Below the pieces are notes generated by a model. The model was not told where the DNA came from. It did no database searches and saw nothing but the letters and a program-made list of their open reading frames with translations. Positions 36,633-45,481 of a DNA stretch of 64,000 nt are shown here, in pieces. The stretch is from an uncultured Roseobacter sp. (lineage in GTDB: Bacteria; Pseudomonadota; Alphaproteobacteria; Rhodobacterales; Rhodobacteraceae): the NCBI RefSeq assembly GCF_947491795.1, contig NZ_CANLKW010000001.1, positions 992,001 to 1,056,000 on the forward strand, given 5' to 3'. A program made the translations under genes and the position numbers. How positions within the stretch are numbered: position 1 is the stretch's first letter; every line of letters starts with the position of its first letter.

Positions 36633-37217
36633 TCAGTTCGCTACTTGGCTCACGGGTGTGATTTTTCCGATCGGCGCTCCAGCCAATGCGCCATGCTCGC
36701 GCAAAGTATCAGGATTGTCGGCCCGGTAGATGCAATATGTTCCTTCACCGGTCAGATAGGAATGGTCCCATTCGATCACATCGCCAAGCTTGGCAACCGC
36801 CGCATTCGAGCCTTTCGAAATCTTTTCCTTCTTGTCCAGCCCGAAGAAGCCGACACCGGGAATGGGTCGCTCGATGACAAAAACCTGATGTCCGTCGCGC
36901 GGCTCTGCGCCGGCAGCCTGACCGCCGCCAACGGTGGGCGAGTTGATGAAGAGCACTTCCGAAATTTTCTCTGGCGTGATGGCGGCGGCCTGAAACAGGT
37001 CACGCACAGCGTCCTCGTTATTAGCCGTCAATACGACATAGCTGTCAGGGCCAGCGGACAGAGTTTCATCGACGCTCACACCAGCCTGTTGCATCAGCGC
37101 CGCAGGGGGGGCCTCAAAGGGGGCATCCAGTTCGACGACGAACTGGCCGGCAAATCCGGCAACGGGCGTGAAGAGAGCCGCAACCAGCACGGCGCAGAAA
37201 GAGGCGAATTTAAACAT
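36633..37217 (-). CDS. Exported DUF4242 domain protein
   Basis: A 194-residue protein with a signal peptide (FASFCAVLVAALFTPVAG). The C-terminal half (about 105-190) looks like DUF4242, a ferredoxin-like fold known from a nickel-binding Streptomyces protein: HQVFVIERPIPGVGFFG, WDHSYLTGEGTYCIYRADN and GAPIGKITPV. The N-terminal half may be a diverged second copy (VVELDAPFEAPPAAL...). The start ATG 37217 follows GGAGG by 5 nt. It is divergent from the CadC-like regulator with about 100 bp between starts, so it is a likely target of that regulator. Function unknown. Confidence 0.7.
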   Translation of the reverse strand: MFKFASFCAVLVAALFTPVAGFAGQFVVELDAPFEAPPAALMQQAGVSVDETLSAGPDSYVVLTANNEDAVRDLFQAAAITPEKISEVLFINSPTVGGGQAAGAEPRDGHQVFVIERPIPGVGFFGLDKKEKISKGSNAAVAKLGDVIEWDHSYLTGEGTYCIYRADNPDTLREHGALAGAPIGKITPVSQVAN

Positions 37218-37317
37218 ATGGTCCTCCATAGTTGGAATTTAGAGCTTTATGGCTTTCGTGGCTATACTGCCCGAAACCGACTATATTGGTGGCGAAATCC
37301 AAGCTGAAATGTCCTGA

Positions 37318-38964
37318 ATGACTTCCGAAATCGCTCCGAAATCACGCGTTTTGATGATTGGTCAGGGTCGGTACAACCTTGAAACCGGTGCACTTACCGC
37401 AGCGGACGGCGCGCCGATACATCTGCGAAAACAATCTGTCGAAGTCCTTGCGGTGCTTTCCTCCCGGGCAGGAGAGGTGGTTGATCGCGAAGCGCTGGTT
37501 CAGGCGGTCTGGAAGGACATCGCAACGACCGACGATTCATTGATCCAGTGCATCGGCGATATTCGTCGTGCGCTCGGAAAAGAGGTGATCGAAACCTATC
37601 CAAAAATCGGCTATCGGCTGGTCGCTGAGGCGGCGTCGGCGGATCGCCCGACAGGCATGCCCCGCATCAGCCTTCGCCTGATGGCAGCCGTCGGGGCTTT
37701 TGTGCTCTTTGCCTCGGGTCTGGGCCTTTGGCTCAGTTCCGGTTCCGGCGGATTTGATGCTGACAGCGCGGCCATTGTGCCGCCGCGCATTGTGCCGGAC
37801 AAGACACTCGCGGTTCTGCCCTTCGTCAATCTTGGCGGCGGCGAGGAGCTGCAATTCTTCGGGGACGGCCTGAGCGAGGATTTGACCACAGACCTGGCCA
37901 AGATACCGGATCTGACAGTGATCGCCTTCGCGTCCAGCGGCGACTTCCCCCAGGCGGAGGCAGGTTTCAGGGAGATCGCTGATAATCTTGGTGTGCGCTA
38001 TCTTGTGCGCGGAACGGTGCGGCACTCCAACGACCGTGTGCGCATCAATGTGTCGCTCATCGACCCCTTCGAAGGCGTGAATGTCTGGGCTGAACGATTT
38101 GACCGGGTCCGGCAGGACCCCTTCGATGTCCAGGAAGATGTGACGCGGGCGATTGTCGACGCCCTGTCGCTTTCGCTCAACGCCAGCGTGGTGCCGCCGC
38201 GGGTTGCGACAGATGCCTATTTCATGTTGCTGCGCGGTTTGGAGCCGTTGCGGGAAGGATCTCTTGAAGGCAATCAACGGGCACGCGAATACTTTGAAAA
38301 AGCGCTCGCGCTTGAACCAGATTATGCGCGCGCTCATGCCTACATAGCTGTCGCATACGGACGCGACATGATGTTCGACTATGCCCGTTCTTCCCCACTT
38401 CAGTCTGTCCAACCGGGGCTGCAGGCGGCCATCGCAGCGATAAGGCTCGATCCCGACATCCCGAATGCCTATTTCGCGCTGGCCATCCTGAACCTTGCCA
38501 TCGGGGAAAATGACAAGGCCCTTGCGGCAGCGCGACATTCCATTCAACTCAACCGGAATTTTGCCGACGGCTACGCTATCCTGGCCGAGGCGGCTGTTTA
38601 CGGCGGGAATCTTGAAGAGGGCCGCGAAGCGATCCAGCACGCCAAACGATTGCACCCACATCATCCGGCGCGATTTGACTGGATTGAGGCACATGTCCAT
38701 CTGCAGCTTGGTGATCCGGAAACGGCGCGCGCGTTACTGGAGATAACGGTTGAGGAAGCGCCCGGTTTTGCCGCGGCTTTCGTCTTGCTCGCAGCTGCCT
38801 ATTCGGAACTGGGAGAGTATCAACGGGCGGAATCCGTGCTCGCAGCTTTACGCGCTCAACAGCCTGGCTTCCCAGTTGACCAGTTTGTAGCCTCGGAGCC
38901 TTTTGCATTCGAAGATCGTCGTCAGCGGCTCGATGATGCTCTTCAACGGGTAAGCCGAGATTGA
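37318..38964 (+). CDS. CadC-like membrane transcriptional regulator with TolB-like and TPR regions
   Basis: A 548-residue protein. The N-terminal OmpR/CadC-type winged helix (residues 12-105) includes LRKQSVEVLAVLSSRAGEVV and DIRRALGKEVIETYPKIGYR. One membrane helix follows (about 118-142: LMAAVGAFVLFASGLGLWL). The outer part has a TolB-like N-terminal domain common in this family (LAVLPFVNLGGGEELQFFGD, about 160-270), then TPR repeats (about 290-530). Such one-component regulators sense a periplasmic or membrane signal and bind DNA from the membrane. The divergent DUF4242 gene is the probable target. Confidence 0.85.
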   Translation: MTSEIAPKSRVLMIGQGRYNLETGALTAADGAPIHLRKQSVEVLAVLSSRAGEVVDREALVQAVWKDIATTDDSLIQCIGDIRRALGKEVIETYPKIGYRLVAEAASADRPTGMPRISLRLMAAVGAFVLFASGLGLWLSSGSGGFDADSAAIVPPRIVPDKTLAVLPFVNLGGGEELQFFGDGLSEDLTTDLAKIPDLTVIAFASSGDFPQAEAGFREIADNLGVRYLVRGTVRHSNDRVRINVSLIDPFEGVNVWAERFDRVRQDPFDVQEDVTRAIVDALSLSLNASVVPPRVATDAYFMLLRGLEPLREGSLEGNQRAREYFEKALALEPDYARAHAYIAVAYGRDMMFDYARSSPLQSVQPGLQAAIAAIRLDPDIPNAYFALAILNLAIGENDKALAAARHSIQLNRNFADGYAILAEAAVYGGNLEEGREAIQHAKRLHPHHPARFDWIEAHVHLQLGDPETARALLEITVEEAPGFAAAFVLLAAAYSELGEYQRAESVLAALRAQQPGFPVDQFVASEPFAFEDRRQRLDDALQRVSRD

Positions 38965-39190
38965 AACGCCACTCTAACCGGATACCTGATCGCTTTAGCC
39001 GCCTGTTGGCGAGCAACGGTCGCATACTTGCCGGACTTAAAGCGGCCATTAGTGCGGTCGCGGCGAAAGTCAGAAATGCCCCGCACAGCGGACACGCCGC
39101 CCCGTTCAGCCATGCATGCCATGCTGAACGCAAACCGGCGCAGCAGGTCATGCCGCGCCGGGTCTTTTCTTCCCGCCCGAAGGCAAGCGG

Positions 39191-39577
39191 TTACTTCACC
39201 CGCAACCAGGTCTGTTTGGAGCAGATCAGACCACCGGCCACACAGCCGCGCAGTCTGATGCTGTCGCCGTTCAGGGCGATCTTGCCCAGATAGATCTTGT
39301 CATTGCTGGGCCGCCAGACCTGGCCTTCGTATTTGCCCGCCCCGGCAGGGGCCATGTCGATCACCAGGGTCTTGCCCAGGTTGGGGGATTTGTATTCGCC
39401 GCCGTCCTTAAAGGTGCGCGCAATCGTGCCGCAGAAATTCGCACCACAGGGCGTGATCTGCACATGGGCATAGGCGCCCTCGTCCACTTCGGTCTGCCAG
39501 GTGCCTTCCAGCGGGTCAGCTGCGGCCATCCCGGCTGTCGCGGCCAGGGCCGCCAGTGTCATCGTCAGTCTCTTCAT
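39191..39577 (-). CDS. Exported DUF2147 domain protein
   Basis: A 128-residue protein with a signal peptide (TMTLAALAATAGMAAA) and a DUF2147 lipocalin-like beta-barrel: PLEGTWQTEVDEGAYAHVQI, CGTIARTF, GKTLVIDM, WRPSNDKIYLGKIALNG and LRGCVAGGLICSKQTW. The ATG at 39577 is chosen for GGAGG 6 nt upstream. The family is common in proteobacteria with no firm function. It is transcribed away from hisA. Confidence 0.83.
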   Translation of the reverse strand: MKRLTMTLAALAATAGMAAADPLEGTWQTEVDEGAYAHVQITPCGANFCGTIARTFKDGGEYKSPNLGKTLVIDMAPAGAGKYEGQVWRPSNDKIYLGKIALNGDSIRLRGCVAGGLICSKQTWLRVK

Positions 39578-39718
39578 GCTGTGTCCTCCCGTTGATCTGC
39601 GCGCACCCTGCCAGGCCCTCTGCCCGCCGGACAAGCCTGCCGTTACGTAGCCTTCGGGTCTGACCCTGCGTCGCGTTGCATTTCCTTACCCGCTGGTGCA
39701 TGTACCGCGCGATACGCA

Positions 39719-39762
39719 CCGACGTAATACCGACGTTTTACCGACGCGATACCGACAGGAAA
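39719..39762. repeat. Four-copy 11-bp tandem repeat in front of hisA
   Basis: CCGAC occurs at 39719, 39730, 39741 and 39752, exactly 11 bp apart. The units read CCGACGTAATA, CCGACGTTTTA, CCGACGCGATA and CCGACAGGAAA; the last contains the AGGA ribosome site of hisA. The exact phasing with one DNA helical turn suggests either slippage duplication or an array of contacts on one face of the DNA. Confidence 0.8.
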
Positions 39763-39768
39763 AAACCG

Positions 39769-40491
39769 ATGATTCTCTACCCCGCCATTGACCTCAAGGA
39801 CGGCCAGGCCGTGCGCCTCGTGCATGGCGATATGGACCGCTCCACGGTCTTTAATGACGACCCCGCAGCCCAGGCCCGGAGCTTTGTTGCAGCAGGCTGT
39901 GAATGGCTGCACCTGGTGGATCTCAACGGTGCATTTGCAGGCACGCCCGTCAACGCGGCCCCGGTCGAGGCGATCCTGAAATCCTGCAGCGTTCCCACAC
40001 AGTTAGGCGGCGGCATCCGCGATATGGCCACGATTGAAACCTGGCTGGACAAGGGGCTCGCGCGCGTGATCCTCGGGACCGTGGCCGTTGAAAATCCGGA
40101 CCTCGTGCGCGATGCCGCGCGCGCTTTTCCGGGGCAGGTCGCCGTGGGCATCGACGCGCGCAACGGCCTGGTTGCCACCAAAGGCTGGGCCGAGGAAACC
40201 GACGTCCGCGTCACTGATCTTGCCCGCTCGTTCGAGGACGCAGGGGTGGCCGCAATCATCTACACCGACATCCTGCGCGACGGGGCGATGGGCGGGCCCA
40301 ATATCGCCGCGACAGCCGCACTCGCACAGGCGGTCTCCATCCCGGTGATCGCCTCTGGCGGGGTGTCCTCGCTGGGGGATCTGATTGCCCTGCGCGACTG
40401 TGGTGCCACACTCAACGGGGCCATCTCCGGACGGGCCCTTTACGACGGTGCCATTGATCTTCCCGCCGCACTTGCCGCCCTGAAAGGCTGA
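39769..40491 (+). CDS. hisA: Phosphoribosyl-formimino-AICAR-phosphate isomerase HisA
   Basis: Fourth step of histidine synthesis, an Amadori rearrangement on a TIM barrel. The 240-residue protein has [19 protein letters not shown] with catalytic Asp8, [28 protein letters not shown] with the second acid, and [10 protein letters not shown]. The start at ATG 39769 follows AGGA by 8 nt. It begins a string hisA-DUF2867-hisF-hisE. Confidence 0.97.
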   Translation: MILYPAIDLKDGQAVRLVHGDMDRSTVFNDDPAAQARSFVAAGCEWLHLVDLNGAFAGTPVNAAPVEAILKSCSVPTQLGGGIRDMATIETWLDKGLARVILGTVAVENPDLVRDAARAFPGQVAVGIDARNGLVATKGWAEETDVRVTDLARSFEDAGVAAIIYTDILRDGAMGGPNIAATAALAQAVSIPVIASGGVSSLGDLIALRDCGATLNGAISGRALYDGAIDLPAALAALKG

Positions 40492-40495
40492 GGCT

Positions 40496-40987
40496 ATGCC
40501 CCTGATCCAGGTAGAAAAAACTGATCTGCCGGATCACAGTGCCCTGCATGCGTTCCGACACGCCGGGGACTTTCTGGACTGCTACCGGGTGGCATCAGAT
40601 CTGCCCCCGCGCGCGGCTGCCGGGGTGATCGTCGCCTTCCCCGCCTGGGCCCGTGTGCTGGTGGTTTTGCGCAACGTGCTGACCGCCCCTTTCGGGCTGC
40701 GCCCGGATGGTCCCGAAAGCCCTGACAAGCTGGGCCCCTTCCCCGTCACCGGGGAGACAGAGGACGAGGTGATCGCAGGTTTTGACGACCGTCACCTGAA
40801 CTTCCGGGTCGGCGTTCTGAGCACCGGCAGCCACGTGTTTCTGTCGACCTGGGTGCGTCCGCATCACAACGGTGGCAGGCTCTACCTTGCGGCCATCCTG
40901 CCGTTCCATATTATGATCGTCAGAAACGCCCTGACCCGTGTTGCAAAGCAGGCAGCACCGGGCCCGCGCGTCCCCGCACAGAAGTAA
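40496..40987 (+). CDS. DUF2867-like protein inside the his cluster
   Basis: A 163-residue soluble protein. [35 protein letters not shown] and [20 protein letters not shown] agree with the DUF2867 family, whose role is unknown. It lies 4 nt after hisA and 5 nt before hisF, so it is co-transcribed with histidine genes, though nothing in the protein suggests a his enzyme. A hydrophobic C-terminal stretch ([15 protein letters not shown]) could touch membrane or lipid. Confidence 0.7.
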   Translation: MPLIQVEKTDLPDHSALHAFRHAGDFLDCYRVASDLPPRAAAGVIVAFPAWARVLVVLRNVLTAPFGLRPDGPESPDKLGPFPVTGETEDEVIAGFDDRHLNFRVGVLSTGSHVFLSTWVRPHHNGGRLYLAAILPFHIMIVRNALTRVAKQAAPGPRVPAQK

Positions 40988-40992
40988 CGCCT

Positions 40993-41754
40993 ATGCTCAA
41001 AACACGTATCATCCCCTGCCTCGACGTCGCCGAGGGCCGCGTCGTCAAAGGCGTGAACTTTGTCGATCTGCGCGATGCGGGCGACCCGGTTGATGCGGCC
41101 ATCGCCTATGACGCAGCCGGCGCGGATGAGCTGTGTTTTCTGGACATCACCGCCACCCATGAGAACCGCGGCACCATGTTTGACGTGGTCACCCGCACGG
41201 CCGAACACTGCTATATCCCGCTCACCGTCGGTGGTGGCGTGCGCACCCCCGCCGATGTCCGCGCCCTGCTGCTGGCCGGTGCCGACAAGGTGTCTTTCAA
41301 TTCAGCCGCTGTCGCCAATCCGGATGTGGTCGCACAGTCGGCGGATCAGTTCGGCAGCCAGTGTATCGTGGTGGCCATCGACGCAAAGACAGTAAGCCCC
41401 GGAAAATGGGAGATTTTCACCCATGGCGGGCGCAAACCGACAGGGATAGACGCGGTGGAATTTGCCCGCACGGTCGAGGCAAAGGGCGCAGGGGAAATCC
41501 TGCTGACCAGCATGGACCGCGACGGTACGCGCGCCGGGTTCAACCTGCCGCTGACCCGCGCGATATCGGATGCGGTCACTGTACCGGTCATCGCCTCGGG
41601 TGGGGTCGGTACACTGGATCACCTGGTTGAAGGCGTGACAGAGGGCGGCGCTTCTGCTGTGCTGGCCGCGTCGATTTTTCACTTCGGTGACTTCACCATC
41701 GCCGAGGCCAAGGCACATATGGCCGCCGCCGGCATTCCCATGAGGCTCACATGA
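40993..41754 (+). CDS. hisF: Imidazole glycerol phosphate synthase cyclase subunit HisF
   Basis: TIM-barrel cyclase that takes ammonia from HisH to make imidazole glycerol phosphate and AICAR. The 253-residue protein has [20 protein letters not shown] with catalytic Asp11, [28 protein letters not shown] with Asp130 and [11 protein letters not shown]. Its stop overlaps the hisE ATG (ATGA). Confidence 0.97.
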   Translation: MLKTRIIPCLDVAEGRVVKGVNFVDLRDAGDPVDAAIAYDAAGADELCFLDITATHENRGTMFDVVTRTAEHCYIPLTVGGGVRTPADVRALLLAGADKVSFNSAAVANPDVVAQSADQFGSQCIVVAIDAKTVSPGKWEIFTHGGRKPTGIDAVEFARTVEAKGAGEILLTSMDRDGTRAGFNLPLTRAISDAVTVPVIASGGVGTLDHLVEGVTEGGASAVLAASIFHFGDFTIAEAKAHMAAAGIPMRLT

Positions 41755-42059
41755 CACTGCAGGATCTTTTCGACACGATAGAAGCCCGCAAAACGGCAGA
41801 TCCGGACAGTTCCTGGACAGCACAACTGCTGGCAAAGGGCGCCGAGAAATGTGCGGAAAAGTTCGGGGAAGAGGCCGTAGAAGCGATCATCGAGGCGGTT
41901 AAGGGTGACAGGGCTGCGCTGACCTCTGAAGCCGCAGACGTGCTCTATCATCTGCTGGTGATGCTGGCTGCCCGGGATGTGACGCTGGATGCGGTGATGG
42001 CCGAACTGTCCCACCGCCAGGAACAGTCAGGTCTGCAGGAAAAAGCCTCACGCAGCTGA
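41751..42059 (+). CDS. hisE: Phosphoribosyl-ATP pyrophosphatase HisE
   Basis: Second step of histidine synthesis. The 102-residue all-helical MazG-like protein has [20 protein letters not shown], then [12 protein letters not shown] and [16 protein letters not shown], which carry the acidic Mg-binding residues. It is monofunctional (HisI is not nearby) and overlaps hisF by 4 nt. The convergent CoA-binding gene stops 3 nt after it. Confidence 0.96.
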   Translation: MTLQDLFDTIEARKTADPDSSWTAQLLAKGAEKCAEKFGEEAVEAIIEAVKGDRAALTSEAADVLYHLLVMLAARDVTLDAVMAELSHRQEQSGLQEKASRS

Positions 42060-42061
42060 GT

Positions 42062-42529
42062 TCACAGGCGCGATGAAATCACGCCGGTGTTGAAACCGCC
42101 CATGCGCAACTCTCCGAAAAGCCGCTGGTATTCGATCTTGGGGCACCGGTTCTGGACCACATCAACGCCCCGCGCCGTGGCCTTTGCCGCCGCCTGCGCA
42201 TGCTCGACACCGATCTGCATCCAGATGGTCTGAAGCGCGGGGAAAACGTCCAGCGCCTCATCAACAATGCGAGGAACAGCGTCCGACCGCCGAAAGATAT
42301 CGACCATATCAACGGGTTCGGGAACCTCTGACAGGCTCGCGTACACGGTCTGTCCGAACAGGGTTTCGCCCGCATGCATCGGGTTCACAGGCACCACCGT
42401 ATAGCCTTTCAGACCGAGGTAACGCACGACATAATAGCTGGGCCGTACAGGGTTCATAGAAACGCCAACCGCCGCAATGCGGGTCGTGCGATTGAGGATG
42501 TTTTTCAGTTCTGCGTGGGACCAGCTCAT
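42062..42529 (-). CDS. CoA-binding domain protein (YccU-like)
   Basis: A 155-residue Rossmann-fold CoA_binding protein: TRIAAVGVSMNPVRPSYYVV, then GYTVVPVNP, DMVDIFRRSD, and QTIWMQIGVEHAQAAAKATA with the late ENRCP-like VQNRCPKIEYQR. Family members bind CoA or nucleotides; the function is unresolved. It is a single gene. Confidence 0.88.
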   Translation of the reverse strand: MSWSHAELKNILNRTTRIAAVGVSMNPVRPSYYVVRYLGLKGYTVVPVNPMHAGETLFGQTVYASLSEVPEPVDMVDIFRRSDAVPRIVDEALDVFPALQTIWMQIGVEHAQAAAKATARGVDVVQNRCPKIEYQRLFGELRMGGFNTGVISSRL

Positions 42530-42557
42530 GGGGGCTGTTTAAACCGCTGTGCGCCGG

Positions 42558-42595
42558 ATAAAAAGAGCGCCCGAGGTCAAAAGACGACGGGCGCT
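42558..42595 (-). terminator. Intrinsic terminator downstream of the zinc-ribbon gene
   Basis: Read on the minus strand: AGCGCCCG (42595-42588), a 14-nt loop, CGGGCGCT (42573-42566), then CTTTTTATCC. It lies about 140 nt after the zinc-ribbon stop, so the transcript has a long 3' untranslated part. Confidence 0.75.
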
Positions 42596-42736
42596 GCAAG
42601 GTACGGAACGAGGGACAGTAACGCAATCAATCAGCGTTCCGGGCCGACCGATACACATAACACTTAGGAGCTCTTCAGCACCTGACCAGAGGGTCTCTCA
42701 AATCTGTGAATGAAGCGTTAAAGGAACCGGTTGAAA

Positions 42737-43042
42737 TCAGTCAAAAATGTCCTCGACCACGTCGATTATTTCTTCCAGCGCGTCCCGCAGAAAACTCTTG
42801 CGGCGCCGCCGGGGTTTTTCGCGCACATACTCGGGCCGGTACGCCGGAGCGGGGCGCGATTTTTTCTTCTTCTGCCGGGGCTTCTGGTACCCCGATCCGC
42901 TGTCGGTCGTGTCAGAAGGCATGCGTTTCAGATCATGCAGGGGCGCGCCGCACCCCGAACAGGTCAGCTCATGGCGACCCTTGTCCAGGCGCAGGGCTGC
43001 ACGAGCACCGCAATAGCAGCAGGTTGCGATCTTTGGGTGCAT
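42737..43042 (-). CDS. Small zinc-ribbon protein with a basic, Pro-rich tail
   Basis: A 101-residue protein. Two CxxC pairs (CYCG near residue 9 and CSGC near residue 29) form a probable zinc ribbon. A Lys/Arg/Pro-rich linker follows (QKPRQKKKKSRP, EKPRRRRKS) and an acidic C-terminus LEEIIDVVEDIFD. The layout suggests nucleic-acid or ribosome contact. It lies 11 nt downstream of rlmB on the same strand, so it is probably co-transcribed. I recognise no named family. Confidence 0.7.
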   Translation of the reverse strand: MHPKIATCCYCGARAALRLDKGRHELTCSGCGAPLHDLKRMPSDTTDSGSGYQKPRQKKKKSRPAPAYRPEYVREKPRRRRKSFLRDALEEIIDVVEDIFD

Positions 43043-43053
43043 CCGCCTCTCCT

Positions 43054-43839
43054 TCAGGCCGTCCCGCGCGGGCCACGGCTTGCATATAAGGCGATTGCCG
43101 CCGCATTCGAGACGTTGAGCGAACCAAATCCACCCGCCGCGTCGATCCGGACAAGCTGATCCACCGTCTCCCGGGTTTTTTCACGCAGTCCGGGCCCTTC
43201 GGCCCCGAGCACCAACGCCACGGGGCGGTCCTCACGGCCGGCGACGGCCTGCTCGATTGTGGCCTCCGCCTCTCCATCGAGACCGAGCGTGATGTATCCC
43301 ATATCCTGCAGGGCCCTGATGGCGTCCGCCAGGTTGCGCACCCGCAGATAGGGCTGACGTTCCAGCGCACCGCTGGCCGTTTTGGCAAGCGCACCCGTTT
43401 CAGGCGCTGAATGATGTCGCGTGCCGATCACGGCAGAGGCCCCCAACACTTCTGCAGAACGCAGGATCGCGCCAACATTATGCGGGTCTGTGACCCGGTC
43501 CAGCAAAATGACACGGGGCGCAGCATCGCCGATGCAGACATCCTCAAGACGCCCCCAGTCCAGCGGTTTTACTTCCAGTGCCGCGCCCTGGTGAACAGAC
43601 CCCGGGTCCAGCGGCGCATTAAACTTCCTCGGCTCCAACACCTCCGGGGTCATCCCGCTCTGGCTGATGGCGTCGGCCAGTTTGATCTCTGCGTTCGGCG
43701 TCAGGATCAGGCGTTCTTTTACCCTCGCAGGATTGAGGAGCGCATCGCGCACTGCATGCAGACCAAAGAGCCAGACAGTTTCCCGCGCGCTGGCCTTTTT
43801 GTCCTGTTCTTTCTGGACGACCCATTTGGGTTTTTTCAT
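43054..43839 (-). CDS. rlmB: 23S rRNA (guanosine2251-2'-O)-methyltransferase RlmB (SpoU family)
   Basis: SPOUT methyltransferase of 261 residues. The N-terminal substrate-binding domain starts WLFGLHAVRDALLNPARVKE. The C-terminal knot carries the three SpoU motifs: LDRVTDPHNVGAILRSAEVLG, LVLGAEGPGLREKTRE and GFGSLNVSNAAAIALY. The start at ATG 43839 is preferred: the frame stays open to 44199, but that would run antisense through tRNA-Tyr. RlmB is the usual annotation in this order, though TrmH-like paralogues cannot be excluded. Confidence 0.9.
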   Translation of the reverse strand: MKKPKWVVQKEQDKKASARETVWLFGLHAVRDALLNPARVKERLILTPNAEIKLADAISQSGMTPEVLEPRKFNAPLDPGSVHQGAALEVKPLDWGRLEDVCIGDAAPRVILLDRVTDPHNVGAILRSAEVLGASAVIGTRHHSAPETGALAKTASGALERQPYLRVRNLADAIRALQDMGYITLGLDGEAEATIEQAVAGREDRPVALVLGAEGPGLREKTRETVDQLVRIDAAGGFGSLNVSNAAAIALYASRGPRGTA

Positions 43840-43948
43840 AGTCGGTTCCTGTCTTGGTGGGGATTTCAAAACCTGTGGTTTTCGTCTTGACGCCTGCAAG
43901 GTCCGCTTGTAATCACGCGCCACTGCCGATGCAATGCACGGGCAGCGT

Positions 43949-44032
43949 GGGCGACAGGCCGCAAGGTGTGGCAGGGGACTGTAACTCCCTCGCGGAGACG
44001 CACGCCTGGTTCGATTCCAGGGTCGCCCACCA
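43949..44032 (+). tRNA. tRNA-Tyr (GTA)
   Basis: Acceptor GGGCGAC (43949-43955) pairs with GTCGCCC (44022-44028). The D-arm has GCC/GGC, the anticodon stem GGGGA/TCCCT holds loop CTGTAAC (anticodon GTA), a long class II variable arm follows, and the T-arm is CCTGG-TTCGATT-CCAGG. Discriminator A44029 is followed by encoded CCA. It is divergent from rlmB. Confidence 0.97.
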
Positions 44033-44092
44033 CTTTTCCCAGTATAGCACTCCAACCGCCCCGGCTTCTGGCCGGACGTAAGCGCAGCTGTT

Positions 44093-45337
44093 TCAAAAGA
44101 CGGACAAACCGGCGTTTTTATCCAGCAAAAGCTGAGAGGATATGGGACCGCAGGCCGCCCCGATGCCGCGCGCATTTGCACCGACACTGCCAGCGACAAC
44201 CACAGGGGCGATCAGGCCGCGCATATCCTGGCTGGCCAGATATCGGTTTACCCGCTCGACCAGTTCCTCCCGGACCCCCTCGGGGAAAGCGCCATCTATA
44301 ACGACGCCCTGAAAATCGATCACAGCACACACAGAAAGAGCGGCCTTTGACAACTCCTGAGCTGTCTGGCCGAGCCAGGGATCTACGTAGCGTGACAGCG
44401 GTTCCCAGTTATGCGGCGCCTTCCAGAGTGCAACGGGGTCCACACCCGCATCTCTCAGCCGCGACTCCAGCAAATGGATGGAGGCCACATCAACCAGCTG
44501 GCGGCTTTCGCCAAGCGCGCCGGTGCTGCGCATGGCCCCGAATGCACCGGCATTTCCCTGATTGCCCTGAAAAACCGTATCGTTCAGCACGACCCCGCCA
44601 CCGACGAAAGAGCCCACAAAAAAGTAGGCATAGTCGCGCAGGCCTTTGTCCGCGCCGTAAAGATGCTCGGCACGGCATGCGGCTGTGGCGTCGTTCCCGA
44701 CATAAACGGGCAGCGGCGAAAACTCCGCAACAGACTTGCGGAAATCCACATCTTTCCACGACCTGAAGCTTTCCGTCGGGGCCCCTGCCAGTTTGTGCCA
44801 CTTCCACAGCTCCAGGGGCGTTGCGATGCCGATGCCACAGAGTCTGTCGCGCTGATCCGGCGTCAGCTTTCGGGCAAGGGCGGGCATTCCTCTGCGCAGG
44901 AATTCAAAGATATCATCCGGCACCGGGTACTCGTATGTTTTCCGGGTCTGTGCCCGTACCTGGCCTACAAAATCCAGAATGAGCAGGTCGGCACTGCGGC
45001 GGCCGATCTTCAGCCCGAATGCAAAAATGCCGTCCGGACGGAGCTGCATCGGAATGGAAGGCTTGCCCACCTTACCCCGCACCGGGTCACCCCGCTGCAA
45101 CAGACCGTCCTTTTCCAGCTTGCGCAGGATCACCGACACGGTCTGCGGCGACAGACCGGCACGTCGCGCCATATCGCTGCCTGCCATCCCGCCGGAACGC
45201 TGCAGCATGGACATCAGCAGACGCTCGTTGTGATTGCGCACACCGCTCTGGTTGACGCCGCCGAGGCGTTCAGAAATCTCGCTGCCGTCCATAAAAGGTC
45301 TGATACCTCTGGAATACTGCGGAAAAGAAAACGTCAT
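44093..45337 (-). CDS. frcR: ROK-family repressor, FrcR-like
   Basis: A 414-residue ROK regulator. The N-terminal winged helix (about residues 30-95) has NERLLMSMLQRSGGMAGSDM, then LSPQTVSVILRKLEKDGLL. The sugar-kinase-like ROK domain follows (GIGIATPLELWKWH, YVGNDATAACRAEHLYG, VGSFVGGGVVLND). The usual ROK zinc motif is not obvious. It is divergent from frcB; in Sinorhizobium meliloti frcR has the same position next to frcBCAK. The start could be this ATG or the one 15 codons in (45292); neither has a strong ribosome site. It probably represses the transport operon until fructose or a related sugar is present. Confidence 0.85.
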   Translation of the reverse strand: MTFSFPQYSRGIRPFMDGSEISERLGGVNQSGVRNHNERLLMSMLQRSGGMAGSDMARRAGLSPQTVSVILRKLEKDGLLQRGDPVRGKVGKPSIPMQLRPDGIFAFGLKIGRRSADLLILDFVGQVRAQTRKTYEYPVPDDIFEFLRRGMPALARKLTPDQRDRLCGIGIATPLELWKWHKLAGAPTESFRSWKDVDFRKSVAEFSPLPVYVGNDATAACRAEHLYGADKGLRDYAYFFVGSFVGGGVVLNDTVFQGNQGNAGAFGAMRSTGALGESRQLVDVASIHLLESRLRDAGVDPVALWKAPHNWEPLSRYVDPWLGQTAQELSKAALSVCAVIDFQGVVIDGAFPEGVREELVERVNRYLASQDMRGLIAPVVVAGSVGANARGIGAACGPISSQLLLDKNAGLSVF

Positions 45338-45344
45338 CGCAATT

Positions 45345-45373
45345 AATAAATCAAGTTTATTTATTTATTGACA
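45345..45373 (+). promoter_or_regulatory. Candidate frc operator and -35 element
   Basis: An AT-rich inverted repeat AATAAA-TCAAG-TTTATT (45345-45361) stands in the frcR-frcB gap and overlaps the frcR start region. TTGACA (45368-45373) follows on the plus strand as a good -35 for frcB; the -10 about 17 bp later is weak. The palindrome is the natural candidate for FrcR binding. Confidence 0.5.
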
Positions 45374-45481
45374 CCAGGACGTGAATCAGTTTCCCTAGGC
45401 GTCAACCTGGCGGCGAGTGCTGCCGGGCCTGCGTTAAGAATGCGCATCAGACGAACAAAAACAGTTCCCTGGGAGGAAACG

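Noticed and set aside
43840..44199. Upstream extension of rlmB
   Set aside because: It would translate across the complement of tRNA-Tyr; the conserved N-terminus begins at 43839.
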